55,054 bases of DNA from Acidobacteriota bacterium. Lineage in GTDB: Bacteria; Acidobacteriota; Terriglobia; Terriglobales; SCQP01. Below are positions 33,834-42,956 of this stretch, piece after piece. Position numbers and translations under genes: made by a program. Numbering within the stretch: the first letter of the stretch is position 1; each line of letters opens with the position of its first letter. The notes below the pieces were generated by a model, which was not told the origin of the DNA, ran no database searches, and worked only from the letters and a program-made list of their open reading frames with translations. The DNA lies in contig DAHVCP010000005.1 in the NCBI GenBank assembly GCA_027314025.1, forward strand, positions 1 to 55,054, read 5' to 3'.

Positions 33834-34856
33834 ATGCCCGACCGTCTCAACCATATCGGCCTCGCCCCCGCCGACTACCGCGGCGCCAAGACCACCCTCT
33901 GCGCCGGCTGCGGCCACAATGCCATCAGTGAGCGCATCATTGACGCCTGCTTCGAGCTGGGCTTGCAGCCCCATCGCGTCGTTAAGCTCAGCGGCATCGG
34001 CTGCTCCAGCAAAAGTCCCGCCTATTTCCTCAGCCGGTCATTCGGCTTCAATTCCGTTCACGGGCGCATGCCCAGCGTGGCTACCGGCGCCTTGTTGGCC
34101 AACCGCACCCTGCGCGCCATCGGCGTCAGCGGTGACGGCGATACCGCCTCGATCGGCATCGGCCAGTTCATCCATCTGATGCGGCGCAATCTGCCGCTGG
34201 TCTATATCGTCGAGGACAACGGCGTCTATGGCCTCACCAAGGGCCAATTCTCCGCCACCGCCGACGAGGGCCAGAAGCTCAAATCCGGCGTCGTAAATCA
34301 GTTCCCCGCCCTCGACCTCTGCGCCATGGCGATTGAGTCCGGCGCCACGTTCGTCGCCCGTTCGTTTTCCGGCGACAAGCGCCAGCTCACCCAGGTGCTC
34401 AAAGCGGCCCTCTCGCACCAAGGCATCGCCATGCTGGACATCATTTCGCCTTGCGTCACGTTCAATGACCAGCCGGAGAGCACCAAGAGCTACCAGTACG
34501 TCAAACAGCATGAATCTCCGGTCCATGAAGTGGATTTCATCCCCTACTTCAACGACATCACGGTGGACTATGAACCCGGCGCCGTCACCGACGTGCGCCT
34601 CCATGACGGCTCCCACCTCCGGCTGCGCAAGCTCGACCGTGATTACGACCCCACCGATCGCCGCTCCGCCTTGGGCCTGCTCTCCAACGCGCACGGCGGC
34701 GAAGAGGTCCTCACCGGCGTGTTTTACCTGGCGCCGGAAAAGCCTGATTTTCTCGCCAGCCTCAATCTCGTCCCCGAACCGCTGGCGACGCTCCCGGACG
34801 ACCGTGTACGCCCGCCGCAATCGGTTCTCGAGCGCATCAACGCGTCCTTGGCCTAG
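33834..34856 (+). CDS. korB: 2-oxoacid:ferredoxin oxidoreductase, beta (TPP-binding) subunit
   Basis: This is a 340-residue beta subunit. TPP- and Mg-binding residues lie in SGDGDTASIGIGQFIHLMRR near 99-118 and VEDNGVYGLTKGQFS. Cysteines of a 4Fe-4S cluster are visible in LCAGCGHN (C23, C26), SGIGCSSKSP and SPCVTFND. The family-typical ending is present. No separate ferredoxin gene is adjacent. Such enzymes are oxygen-sensitive in many organisms, but KorAB also works in aerobic or facultative ones. Confidence 0.92.
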   Translation: MPDRLNHIGLAPADYRGAKTTLCAGCGHNAISERIIDACFELGLQPHRVVKLSGIGCSSKSPAYFLSRSFGFNSVHGRMPSVATGALLANRTLRAIGVSGDGDTASIGIGQFIHLMRRNLPLVYIVEDNGVYGLTKGQFSATADEGQKLKSGVVNQFPALDLCAMAIESGATFVARSFSGDKRQLTQVLKAALSHQGIAMLDIISPCVTFNDQPESTKSYQYVKQHESPVHEVDFIPYFNDITVDYEPGAVTDVRLHDGSHLRLRKLDRDYDPTDRRSALGLLSNAHGGEEVLTGVFYLAPEKPDFLASLNLVPEPLATLPDDRVRPPQSVLERINASLA

Positions 34857-34949
34857 GCGAACAGCGGTCGCTTCCCGCGCGCGGCTCCGCCGGTTCCGCG
34901 GCGCCCATTGCGCCTGCCCCTCGCCTGCTGGCTCGGTCATACTACCGGC

Positions 34950-35384
34950 ATGAGTGCGCGTCTCGCCTCCACGCCTCGTTGCTGCGCCGCCGGCCTCGCG
35001 GCGCTGCTCTGTCTCCTTCCCGCCGGCGCCGCCGGCGCGCCCCACTATGCCGCGCTCGGCAAGCAGGAGACCCAACGTCTCGCCGCCAGCCGTTTTGCCG
35101 CCGTCGAGCATCGCTTCAACCCCAAGTTGAGGGCCGCCCTGCCCACCACCAAACTGGCCAAGGTGTGGTCCCAGGTCGTCCTCCAGGCGGGCCCGTTCCA
35201 GCGCACCACCGCCATCCATTCCCTCGCCTACGACGGCGTCCATATCATCATCGTGACCGTTGCCTTCGCCCATGCCCGCCTGGACGTTCGCTGGTCCGTT
35301 ACGCCGCAAGGCCAAATCGCTGGCCTGTTTTTCGCCCCGGCCGCGCCTGCCGCCAAGACCGTCGGCGCCGCGCCGGCGCCTTAG
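34950..35384 (+). CDS. Secreted DUF3887-like protein
   Basis: The 144-residue product has a signal peptide (1-30, LAALLCLLPAGAAGAPH) and one compact domain (about 45-125, HRFNPKLRAALPTTKLAKVW, AFAHARLDVRWSVTPQGQIA) resembling DUF3887, a small cystatin/NTF2-like fold often fused to hydrolases. It stands alone here. The ATG at 34950 is preferred over an upstream start because the signal peptide begins there; CATACT lies 6 nt before it. Function unknown. Confidence 0.65.
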   Translation: MSARLASTPRCCAAGLAALLCLLPAGAAGAPHYAALGKQETQRLAASRFAAVEHRFNPKLRAALPTTKLAKVWSQVVLQAGPFQRTTAIHSLAYDGVHIIIVTVAFAHARLDVRWSVTPQGQIAGLFFAPAAPAAKTVGAAPAP

Positions 35385-35407
35385 GCGCTCGCCGCCCTGC
35401 GCGGCGC

Positions 35408-35413
35408 TACCAT
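35408..35413 (+). promoter_or_regulatory. -10-like TACCAT before a 119-aa gene
   Basis: TACCAT ends 6 nt before the ATG at 35420, the same spacing as before lptF-lptG. Confidence 0.3.
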
Positions 35414-35419
35414 AAAGCC

Positions 35420-35779
35420 ATGCGCGACACGGATTTTGACGACCTGGTCAACACCTTGTTGCAGAAGACCAAGCAGGGCCGCCTGCCCTGGAAGGACGCC
35501 AAGGACCGCGACGCCTTCTCCTGCGCCCTGGGCGCGTTCACCTTCGACCTGCGCCGTGTCGAGGCGGACGATCGAACGGTCATTCAGTTGGGAATCAAGG
35601 ATTCGCCTGGCCATCTGCTCTGGGAAGTACGGGCTCGCAGCGCCGTCTCCAGCGTCCGCCCCGAGGGGCAGGGCAATCTTTACCACCATCTCTGCGATCT
35701 GCTGGAACTCGCCCGGAATCAGGCCCTCGGCCTGGACGCCAAACTGGCCCTCTTGCGGGAAACCCTGGCCAACGCCTAG
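35420..35779 (+). CDS. Hypothetical protein, 119 aa
   Basis: A soluble protein that reads like a small beta-rich domain (RLPWKDAKDRDAFSCALGAF, DRTVIQLGIKDSPGHLLWEV) with a helical C-terminus. The PW..... pattern near the start recalls proteins of unknown function in toxin-related or regulatory contexts, but no family is named here. The stop overlaps the stop of the convergent acyl-CoA synthetase gene (shared CTAG). Confidence 0.6.
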   Translation: MRDTDFDDLVNTLLQKTKQGRLPWKDAKDRDAFSCALGAFTFDLRRVEADDRTVIQLGIKDSPGHLLWEVRARSAVSSVRPEGQGNLYHHLCDLLELARNQALGLDAKLALLRETLANA

Positions 35780-37680
35780 GTCCTCGCCGCTCCCTCGCCG
35801 CCCGGCGTTGCCTCCGCTTCGAGTTCCCGCGGACGCGCGTAAAGCGCGGCAATTTCCGCCGCGTATTTGGCTTCCACGGACTTCCGCCGCACCTTCACCG
35901 TGGGCGTGATCTCCCCGCCGGCAATCGTGAACTCGTCCGCCAGCAGCGCAAATCGCTTGATGGTTTCGAAGCGAGCCAGCCCGGCGTTCACCTGCTCCAC
36001 CACCGCGCGAATGCGGTTGTAAAGTACGGGCAGGCGGCATAGTTCCGCGCGCGTAGCCCAATCCCGGCCCGGCTCCAGCCCCAATTGCCGCGCCTCGCTC
36101 TCCAGGCGCGCGAAGTTCGGCACCAGCAAGGCCACGACATAGGGCCGCCGGTCGCCGACCAGCACCGCCTCGGCAATGTAGGGCGATGCCTTCAACTTCG
36201 CCTCGATCGGCTGGGGTGCGATGAACTTGCCTCCCGCGGTTTTCAGCAAATCCTTCTTCCGGTCGGTAATAAACAAGAAGCCATCCGCATCGAGGTGTCC
36301 GATATCGCCGGTATGAAACCACGGCCCTCCGGGATCCTGATCAAATGCCGCGGCATTCGCCGCCGGCATGTCGTAGTAACCGGAAAACACCGATGGTCCC
36401 CGCACCATCAGCTCGCCATCCGCGGCAAAGCGGACCTCGACGTTGGGCAGCGGCTTGCCGACCGAGCCGATCTTGCGGGCGCCGGGTACGTTGACGGCGA
36501 TCACCGGCGACGTCTCCGTCATGCCATACCCCTCATCCACCACCAGCCCCAGCGCCAGCAAGAACTCGCCCAACTCCTGCCCGAGCGGCGCGCCGCCCGC
36601 GATACAAGTGATCAACTCGCCGCCCGTGCGTTCTCGCAGATGCCGGTATACCAGCCGGTCCGCCACCGCCCTTTGCAGCCGCAGAGCCAGGCTCGGCGCC
36701 GCCGCGCGCCGGTCACCCGGCCAACCACCCAGCAGATATGGTCCCAGCCGCCGTCCCACCCCCAGGCTCCAGGCGAATACTCGCTCCGCCAGGGGCCCTT
36801 TGGCGGCAGCTTCGGCCTTCACCTTGGCCGCCATCTTTTCGTAAACCCGCGGCACCGCCGCCAGGCAGTGCGGCCGCACTTCCAGCAAATTCTCTGGGAT
36901 CTTCTCGATGCTCTCCGCGAAATACGTCGTCAGTTCCAGCGCCAAATCGGCATAGCCCAGCATCCTTTCGGTGATATGCGCCAGCGGCAGCACTGACAAT
37001 CGGCGTTCCGGCCGCAAGTCGAGGCGCGGACATACCGCATTCAGGTTGGCCGCCAGGTTCCCGTGGGTCAGCATCACGCCCTTGGCCCGCCCCGTCGTCC
37101 CCGAGGTGTAGATGAGCGTCGCCAGCCGGTCCGGGGGCGTCGCCGCCAACTCCGCCTCGAACTCCGCATCCGGCGCCGGCGCCCATGCCAACATCGCCTG
37201 CCATTGCGGATACCGCGGCCCCGTTTCCGGCCCGGCGGCAAAGCTGCAAATCCACTCCAGTTGCGGCAAATACCGCCACTCCGCCTCGACCTTGCGCTGC
37301 TGGTCGCCATCGGCGACGAACACCCCGCGGGCGCCGCTATCGCGCAGCAACTCCGCCGCCTGCGCTCCGGTCAGGGTCGGATAGATCGGCACGTCGGCAA
37401 CCCCCGCCGCCAAACACCCCAAATCCGCCAGCAGCCACTCCGGCCGGCTCTCCGCCAGCAACCCCACTCGGTCACCCGGCCTTAGCCCTAATCCCCGCAA
37501 CCCCGCGGCAATCGCCCGCACCTGCCGGTAGATTTGTTCCCCCCCGAGCGCCTGCCACCGTCCCTCCCGCTTGGCCCACCACACCGGCGCCGCGCCGCGT
37601 GCTCGCAGCCGCAGCAGCAGTTGGTTAATCGTGGCGATCCCCGGATCAGCGGGCGAATTCCATAGTCGCGTGCTGGCCAT
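35776..37680 (-). CDS. Long-chain acyl-CoA synthetase (AMP-binding)
   Basis: The 634-residue enzyme activates fatty acids to acyl-CoA through an acyl-adenylate. Motifs: LIYTSGTTGRAKGVMLTHGN (P-loop, near 189-208), DEGYGMTETSPVIAVN (adenine-binding), HTGDIGHLDADGFLFITDRK and KTAGGKFIAPQPIEAKL with the catalytic Lys region. Length and motif order fit the eukaryote-like FadD/FAA long-chain branch. The ATG at 37680 is chosen because the preceding frame is non-conserved. It is transcribed alone, converging with the 119-aa gene. Confidence 0.92.
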   Translation of the reverse strand: MASTRLWNSPADPGIATINQLLLRLRARGAAPVWWAKREGRWQALGGEQIYRQVRAIAAGLRGLGLRPGDRVGLLAESRPEWLLADLGCLAAGVADVPIYPTLTGAQAAELLRDSGARGVFVADGDQQRKVEAEWRYLPQLEWICSFAAGPETGPRYPQWQAMLAWAPAPDAEFEAELAATPPDRLATLIYTSGTTGRAKGVMLTHGNLAANLNAVCPRLDLRPERRLSVLPLAHITERMLGYADLALELTTYFAESIEKIPENLLEVRPHCLAAVPRVYEKMAAKVKAEAAAKGPLAERVFAWSLGVGRRLGPYLLGGWPGDRRAAAPSLALRLQRAVADRLVYRHLRERTGGELITCIAGGAPLGQELGEFLLALGLVVDEGYGMTETSPVIAVNVPGARKIGSVGKPLPNVEVRFAADGELMVRGPSVFSGYYDMPAANAAAFDQDPGGPWFHTGDIGHLDADGFLFITDRKKDLLKTAGGKFIAPQPIEAKLKASPYIAEAVLVGDRRPYVVALLVPNFARLESEARQLGLEPGRDWATRAELCRLPVLYNRIRAVVEQVNAGLARFETIKRFALLADEFTIAGGEITPTVKVRRKSVEAKYAAEIAALYARPRELEAEATPGGEGAART

Positions 37681-37810
37681 TGTTTTCCCGAACCCTTGTC
37701 CGCAGCATAGACCCTCGGCGACCGGCCATGAACTCCGGCGGCCCCAACCGCCCGCCGGATGCGGGCGCGCGGCGAGAACGCCATCCCCGCCCAACGCCGG
37801 GCTTATCCGC

Positions 37811-38764
37811 CTAGGGCTTGCGCGCCGCAGGCGCCACGAACTGCCCGATTACGGCCTGCGCCACGTGCGCCAGCACCAGTAAACCCGGATTCTGCGCCGT
37901 CCATTGGTGGTCCGCAAATCCATAGGCGAATCCGGCCAGCACGATCGGCCCGGCCGGCGTCGTCGCCACGCCTACATCGTTGCGCACGGCGTCCAAGGCC
38001 CCGGTCTTGTGCGCCCAGCTCACTGCGGGAAACGCGGCCATGTAGCGCGGAAACGCGTTGTTGTCCTGCTGATCGGTCAGGATTTTGAGCATATGATCGC
38101 AGGCCCCCGGGGTCAGAATCTTGTGCTCCTCGATCATGGTCAGCAGCCGCACCATGTCCGCCGGCGTCGTCTCCCCTAATCCGAACTTCTTTTCTCCCGC
38201 TGAGCGCGGGCGCACCGCATGGAACACATACGCATAGAGCGTCGTATGCCGCAACCCCAGCCGCCGCATGCGCGCATTGACCGCCCCGATCCCGACCGCC
38301 CGGATCACCATGTTGGCCGCGGTATTGTCGCTGAGGTCAATCATCAGCGTGATGGCGTCCCCCAGCGTGAACCGCGGCGCCGGCGTCCGGGCGAAAAACT
38401 GCAAGATCCCCGATCCCGGCACCTGGTCCCAAGCCGTGAGCGGCGCCACCTGCGACCAATGCAGCTTCCCTTCCTGCATCTGATAGAAGGCCTCCACCAT
38501 GACCGGCAGCTTGATAACCGACGCCGTCGGCACCTGGCGGTTGGCGTTGAGACCAAAATGCGCCCCGCTCTTGAGCGCCACCCCAGCTACGGCGAGCTTT
38601 CCCGGAAACTGCGCCGCAATCACCCGCAGTTTCCGTTCCAGCGCTTGGCGCGGATTACTTGTCGCGGCTTGCAAAGCGGAGGCAAACAGGCATACTGTGC
38701 AAGTAATTGCAACCACCACTTGTCGTGTAGTCACTCCGCAACCGCGCGACTGCGATTCGAGCAT
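37811..38764 (-). CDS. Class A beta-lactamase-fold serine hydrolase
   Basis: The 317-residue protein has a signal segment (about 14-34), the nucleophile motif S82-V-I-K85, S145-D146-N147 and K253-T254-G255, in class A spacing. The omega-loop ExxLN of true class A beta-lactamases is not seen between the SDN motif and TTP at 199-201. It may therefore be a penicillin-binding or peptidoglycan-acting relative rather than an efficient lactamase. The ATG at 38764 has AGGAGGGG about 5 nt upstream, a very good ribosome-binding site. It is divergent from the PilZ gene. Confidence 0.85.
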   Translation of the reverse strand: MLESQSRGCGVTTRQVVVAITCTVCLFASALQAATSNPRQALERKLRVIAAQFPGKLAVAGVALKSGAHFGLNANRQVPTASVIKLPVMVEAFYQMQEGKLHWSQVAPLTAWDQVPGSGILQFFARTPAPRFTLGDAITLMIDLSDNTAANMVIRAVGIGAVNARMRRLGLRHTTLYAYVFHAVRPRSAGEKKFGLGETTPADMVRLLTMIEEHKILTPGACDHMLKILTDQQDNNAFPRYMAAFPAVSWAHKTGALDAVRNDVGVATTPAGPIVLAGFAYGFADHQWTAQNPGLLVLAHVAQAVIGQFVAPAARKP

Positions 38765-38983
38765 GAATCCCCTCCTGAACTCATTACCCAGAGTGCAAAA
38801 ACCTTCGCACCCCATGCAAGATTTTTCCTATTCGCGCGCGGCGCAGTGGGCGATGACTGCCGCTCGCAGCGGCGCAAAGGCGGTAAATGCCGCAGTTTTG
38901 CCCGTTCTTCTGGAAATCCCCTCCGATTCCCATAGTGGCCACTAGCGTGCAACGAAAACCCAGTGGCCAAAGGCGGCCATGCG

Positions 38984-39523
38984 ATGACGGAGGCTTGCGT
39001 CTTGGGTAGACAGGGAGGTCGTGGTGCGGGCAGGCTGGCCCTAGCCGTACCCGTTGCTGCGCGCAGCGGGCCGGGTGATCGCGGCTCTGCCGCCACCAGC
39101 CCCGCCGCCGAACGGCGCCACTGGGAACGCATCCCTGTCACCATTCCCCTATTCGTCCGCGCCGTTGCCGACGGACGCCGCGTGCTGGAGTTCGCCAACG
39201 TGCTGAACATTAGCGCGGGCGGGGCGCTGCTGGTGGTTCGCAGTTATGTCCGCCACCCCACCAAGGTCTCTCTCGAGATCCCCGCGGCTCCCGTCGCCGA
39301 AACCGCCGCCCTGCCCGCTTCCGCCCGGCTCATTGAGGCCCGGGTCCTGCGCGTTCAGTCCGCCGAACGTTCTTTCCTGTGGGCGGTTCGTTTCACTCGC
39401 CCCCTCGCCGCCGCTGCTCGCCGTTCCCGCGCGGCCGCGCCGCGGCGTCCCCGTACCGCTCCAGCCACCGCCGTGAACGGCAAAAAATCGCCTTTCCCCA
39501 ACCCGCCGCGCCCTGCCAACTAA
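38984..39523 (+). CDS. PilZ domain protein
   Basis: The 179-residue protein contains a PilZ domain at about 45-140. The c-di-GMP-binding RxxxR is read in ERRHWERIP and the second motif in NISAGGALL, with beta strands between. The C-terminal 40 residues are Arg/Pro-rich low complexity. It is probably a c-di-GMP effector, as single-domain PilZ proteins commonly are. The ATG at 38984 is chosen; a GTG at 38963 is equally possible and neither has a clear ribosome-binding site. Confidence 0.78.
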   Translation: MTEACVLGRQGGRGAGRLALAVPVAARSGPGDRGSAATSPAAERRHWERIPVTIPLFVRAVADGRRVLEFANVLNISAGGALLVVRSYVRHPTKVSLEIPAAPVAETAALPASARLIEARVLRVQSAERSFLWAVRFTRPLAAAARRSRAAAPRRPRTAPATAVNGKKSPFPNPPRPAN

Positions 39524-39541
39524 CCGGCGTGGCGCCGGTTA
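39521..39541. terminator. Inverted repeat between convergent genes
   Basis: TAACCGGCG and CGCCGGTTA are perfect 9-bp arms around a TGG loop. The first arm includes the PilZ stop codon. It lies between two convergent genes and could act as a bidirectional terminator, although no T-run is present. Confidence 0.55.
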
Positions 39542-39584
39542 CCGGCCCTCCGTCGCAAGTTTGGCGTCCCCGGCGCGTGGCCTT

Positions 39585-41045
39585 TTACCGCCGCACATGG
39601 CGCGCGGTTGCGGCCAGCTGAAGTTGAATCCGCCTGGGCAGCAGCCGGCGCAACGCCGGATCCAACCTTAACCCCGTCTCGATTTCCCAGCGCGCCTGCT
39701 GGGTCAGCCCGCCATGGCTTCGCGCCAGCAGCATCCCGAGCGCCACATGCGCCTTCCCCAGGGCCGGCGCCAGCGCAATCACTTGCCGCAACGCAGTCTC
39801 TGCGGCGCCCTTCTTCCCCTGCCGCTCCAGAGCCGCGGCCAAGTTGAGGCGCGCGCCGACATCCAACGGCGCCGCCGCCAGCGCGGCGCGAAACTGCCGC
39901 GCCGCCGCCGCGGCGCGCCCCTGCGCCAGCAGCACCAGTCCCCAGTTACTGCGTGCCTTCGGATACGGCCGCCGCAACCGCACGGCCAGCGCGAACTGCC
40001 GCACCGCACCCCGCGCGTCGCCGCTGAGCGCCAGCACGCTGCCCAGATCGTTGTGCGCGGCGGCATAGCCGGGTGCCGCGGCCGCCGCCCGCCGGAATGC
40101 CGCCGCGGCCGCCTGTAGTTGGCCGGCGTGCCACAGCGTCATGCCGCGGTCCGTCTCCTGCTCCGCGCGCAGCCGTGCCTTCCGCGCCTGGATCCGCGCC
40201 CGCACCCGCGCGAACGCCCGTTGCGCCTCCGCCGGCTGCCCGGCCGCCCTTAACGCCGCCGCCAACCCAGCCAACGCCGCCACCGAACTCGGCCGTGCCG
40301 CCAATGCACGGCGAAACAACGCTTCGGCCCGCCGCGCTTGTCCCCGGCGCAGGTCGGAATCCGCCAAACCCAGCAGGGCCGGCGGATAGGCCGGCCCCAA
40401 TGCCAGCGCCGCGCGAAACTCCGCCGCCGCGGAGGCCGGATGGCCCAGTTGGCTCGCAATCTGGCCCAGCCCCACGTGAATGAACATCGCTGCCGGTCCG
40501 CACTCCACCGGCCGCGCATCCCCCGCGCAAAACCGCCCGATCCGGCCGCGACCACCCTGTAGCGCGGCGTGAAATTCCGCCGTGGCGCGCGGCAACGCGC
40601 CCAGCCGCAACAGCGCTTCGGCGGCGAAAAAATGGGCGCTCGCCAGCCCGGGCTCGCAGCGCGCGGCGCGCAGATCATCCTTGGCCGCCGCGGCCCAGCG
40701 CCCTGCGCCCGCGCCCAGTTCCCCCGCCAGTAGCCAGCCACGGCACAGACGGGGATTCAGCTTGAGCGCGCTGCGCAGCGCCGCCCGCGCCGGCTGCGCT
40801 GCGCCGCTTGCCGCCAGCGCCTGGCCGAGCCGTAGCCAGGCACCTGCGGACTTCCCATTCGTTTGCAGCTCCCGCCGCGCTTGTTCCACCTCCCGCATCA
40901 CCGTCCGCGCGTTCCTGCTTCCGCCGGCGGCGCTCAGCTGCGCGCCGCTGACCTGCGACATCTGCCCATGCGCCACGGCCGCGAGCAGCAGCGCCGTCCG
41001 TGCCGGAGCGCCCCAGCGCGGTCGCAATCCCCCCCGCCGCCTCAC
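39585..41045 (-). CDS. Secreted TPR-repeat protein paired with the ASPIC/UnbV gene
   Basis: The 486-residue product has an N-terminal signal-like segment (ARTALLLAAVAHGQ) and about ten TPR units (GAWLRLGQALAASGAAQPAR, AAAFRRAAAAAPGYAAAHND, AVRQFALAVRLRRPYPKARS). Composition is extremely Ala/Arg-rich. TPR arrays are protein-interaction scaffolds. The GTG start forms a GTGA overlap with the upstream ASPIC/UnbV gene, so the two are coupled; a similar pairing recurs in Acidobacteriota as far as I recall. Confidence 0.8.
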   Translation of the reverse strand: MRRRGGLRPRWGAPARTALLLAAVAHGQMSQVSGAQLSAAGGSRNARTVMREVEQARRELQTNGKSAGAWLRLGQALAASGAAQPARAALRSALKLNPRLCRGWLLAGELGAGAGRWAAAAKDDLRAARCEPGLASAHFFAAEALLRLGALPRATAEFHAALQGGRGRIGRFCAGDARPVECGPAAMFIHVGLGQIASQLGHPASAAAEFRAALALGPAYPPALLGLADSDLRRGQARRAEALFRRALAARPSSVAALAGLAAALRAAGQPAEAQRAFARVRARIQARKARLRAEQETDRGMTLWHAGQLQAAAAAFRRAAAAAPGYAAAHNDLGSVLALSGDARGAVRQFALAVRLRRPYPKARSNWGLVLLAQGRAAAAARQFRAALAAAPLDVGARLNLAAALERQGKKGAAETALRQVIALAPALGKAHVALGMLLARSHGGLTQQARWEIETGLRLDPALRRLLPRRIQLQLAATARHVRR

Positions 41046-42793
41046 GGCCGTGCGTCTCCCTGACGCAGGAGGTATTCGCGGTCGGCCGCCAGACCTCGCC
41101 AGATCTCGATCCCGCCATCCGGCCAGCGCACCTCGACCATATCGGCCTCGGCGGCCGCGCCAATGCCGAAATGCAATCGAATATCGTTGCAGGAAATATA
41201 GCTGCCGCCGCTGGTCACGAAATCGGTCTGCCGCAGCCCTCCGGCGCTAACCCGGGCCCGCGCTCCGATGGCATCGCGATTGCACCGCGCCCCTTGTAAC
41301 CGCAGCCGGAGCCAATGGCCGGGCGGCGACGCTGCCGGCCGATACAAAAATGGGGCCGAGTCAATATTGTTGACCACGACCGACATCGCCCCACGGTTGT
41401 CCAGATCCCCAATCGCCGCCCCCCGGCTGCTCTGGCGCTGCAAGAAGCCACAAGCCTCCGTCGGCTCCAGCGCGAACCGGCCGTCACCCAGGTTGCGGTA
41501 CAGCTGGTTCGGCTGGCGATAATGATTGCCCGCCTGCGACGCCTGCGGATAGATGTGACCGTCGGCGACAAAGATGTCCCGCCAACCGCGGTTGGCCGTA
41601 TCCACGAACGCAGTTCCCCACTTCAGCAGCCGCAGGTTATCCGCCCCCAGGCCGGCGGCGAAGGTCACATCTTCGAACTGGCCGCCGCGATTGCGGTACA
41701 GCGTGCTGTAATCCTCGGAAAAATTCGTGACGTACAAGTCCATCCAGCCGTCGTTGTTGTAATCGCCCAAGGCCACACCCATGGACGACTGCGCTCTGCC
41801 GTCGCCGCTCAGCGCGCAGCCCGCCTCCAGGCCAATTTCCTCGAACCTGCCGCCGATGTTGTGCCAAAGGAAATTCGGCATCGAGTCATTCGCCACGAAC
41901 GCGTCCAAACGCCCGTCGCCGTCGAAATCGCACCACACCACGCTGAAACCATAGGCCGCGGGAGTCCCCCCCATTCCCACCTCGCGCGAGACTTCGCGGA
42001 ACTTGCCGCCGCCCTCGTTGTGATAGAGCAGATCCGGCAAGGCCGGCAGCCCGCGCGGTCCGCAGGCCACCGGCACGCCCAGATAGCGGCAAAATCCTCC
42101 CGCGCCGGGCGCCGGAATCCGTTCGCGGTGGAAGTCCACGTACCGGGCCACATACAGGTCCAACCGGCCGTCGCCGTCGTAGTCGCCCCAGGCGCATCCC
42201 GTGCTCCAGTTGCCGCCCCCGACACCCGCTTCATTTGTCACGTCGGTGAACGTCCCATCACCGTTGTTGTGAAACAGCGCATTCCGCCCAAAGTTGGTGA
42301 TGTACACGTCGGGGTGGCCGTCGTTGTCATAATCCGCCACCGCCACGCCCATGCCCCACCCGGTATTGACCAGCCCGCTGGCATAGGTCACGTCGCTAAA
42401 GGTTCCGTCGCCGTTGTTGCGATACAGCCGGCTCGAAGGCGCCGGCAGTCGCGGATGCGGCGGCAGGCCAAAGCGGCTGCCGCTGATCAGCAAGATGTCC
42501 GGCAGACCGTCGCCGTCATAGTCGAAAACCGCGACGCCGCTGCCCACGGTCTCGACCAGATACTCTTTTCGCCGCGATCCGCACACATCCCGAAAAGCGC
42601 CCAGCCCCGCCTCGCCCGCCACCTCGTCGAACAAAGGCAAGCCAGCGGAGTTCCCGCCCGCGAGCACCCACGGCGCCAGCAGCCACTCGCCGCGGCGCCG
42701 CCGCGCCATCGCCGGCACCACCGCCGCTACCGCCCCCCCGCTGTGCATTAAAAACGCGCGCCGCGGTAGTTGCCGATCGCTCCAATGACTCAC
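41042..42793 (-). CDS. FG-GAP/VCBS repeat protein with ASPIC/UnbV C-terminus (CRTAC1-like)
   Basis: This is a 583-residue exported protein. A twin-arginine-like start (LPRRAFLMHSGGAVAAVVPA) is followed by FG-GAP/VCBS calcium-binding repeats (VAVFDYDGDGLPDILLISG, VAVADYDNDGHPDVYITNFG, CAWGDYDGDGRLDLYVARY, VALGDYNNDGWMDLYVTNF), probably an integrin-like propeller. The ASPIC/UnbV domain occupies about 490-575 (WLRLRLQGARCNRDAIGARA, VRWPDGGIEIW). Such proteins are typically periplasmic or surface-located and of unclear function. The GTG at 42793 gives the complete signal. Confidence 0.9.
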   Translation of the reverse strand: MSHWSDRQLPRRAFLMHSGGAVAAVVPAMARRRRGEWLLAPWVLAGGNSAGLPLFDEVAGEAGLGAFRDVCGSRRKEYLVETVGSGVAVFDYDGDGLPDILLISGSRFGLPPHPRLPAPSSRLYRNNGDGTFSDVTYASGLVNTGWGMGVAVADYDNDGHPDVYITNFGRNALFHNNGDGTFTDVTNEAGVGGGNWSTGCAWGDYDGDGRLDLYVARYVDFHRERIPAPGAGGFCRYLGVPVACGPRGLPALPDLLYHNEGGGKFREVSREVGMGGTPAAYGFSVVWCDFDGDGRLDAFVANDSMPNFLWHNIGGRFEEIGLEAGCALSGDGRAQSSMGVALGDYNNDGWMDLYVTNFSEDYSTLYRNRGGQFEDVTFAAGLGADNLRLLKWGTAFVDTANRGWRDIFVADGHIYPQASQAGNHYRQPNQLYRNLGDGRFALEPTEACGFLQRQSSRGAAIGDLDNRGAMSVVVNNIDSAPFLYRPAASPPGHWLRLRLQGARCNRDAIGARARVSAGGLRQTDFVTSGGSYISCNDIRLHFGIGAAAEADMVEVRWPDGGIEIWRGLAADREYLLRQGDARP

Positions 42794-42928
42794 CTGGACC
42801 CCGCCGTTTCACCCGCCGTATGCTCCACCTCGCTGACCTGCCAGTCGGTCGGGAAAACTGCCCGTCACCTCGCCCGCGACAGCTTGCCCTAAAAACCCCG
42901 GTTCTGCCGCGAGCGTACCTCGGAATCC

Positions 42929-42949
42929 AATATGGTGACGATCCATATT
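42929..42949. promoter_or_regulatory. Inverted repeat upstream of the TonB receptor promoter
   Basis: AATATGG (42929-42935) and CCATATT (42943-42949) are perfect 7-bp arms with a 7-nt spacer, just upstream of a TTGACA box. The unusual AT content in a GC-rich genome suggests a regulator-binding site. Confidence 0.5.
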
Positions 42950-42956
42950 TTTGCTA

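Noticed and set aside
41315-42751. 478-codon plus-strand open frame opposite the FG-GAP protein
   Set aside because: Shadow of the repetitive DxDGDG-coding DNA; translation is Val/Ala/Arg-rich with no motifs.
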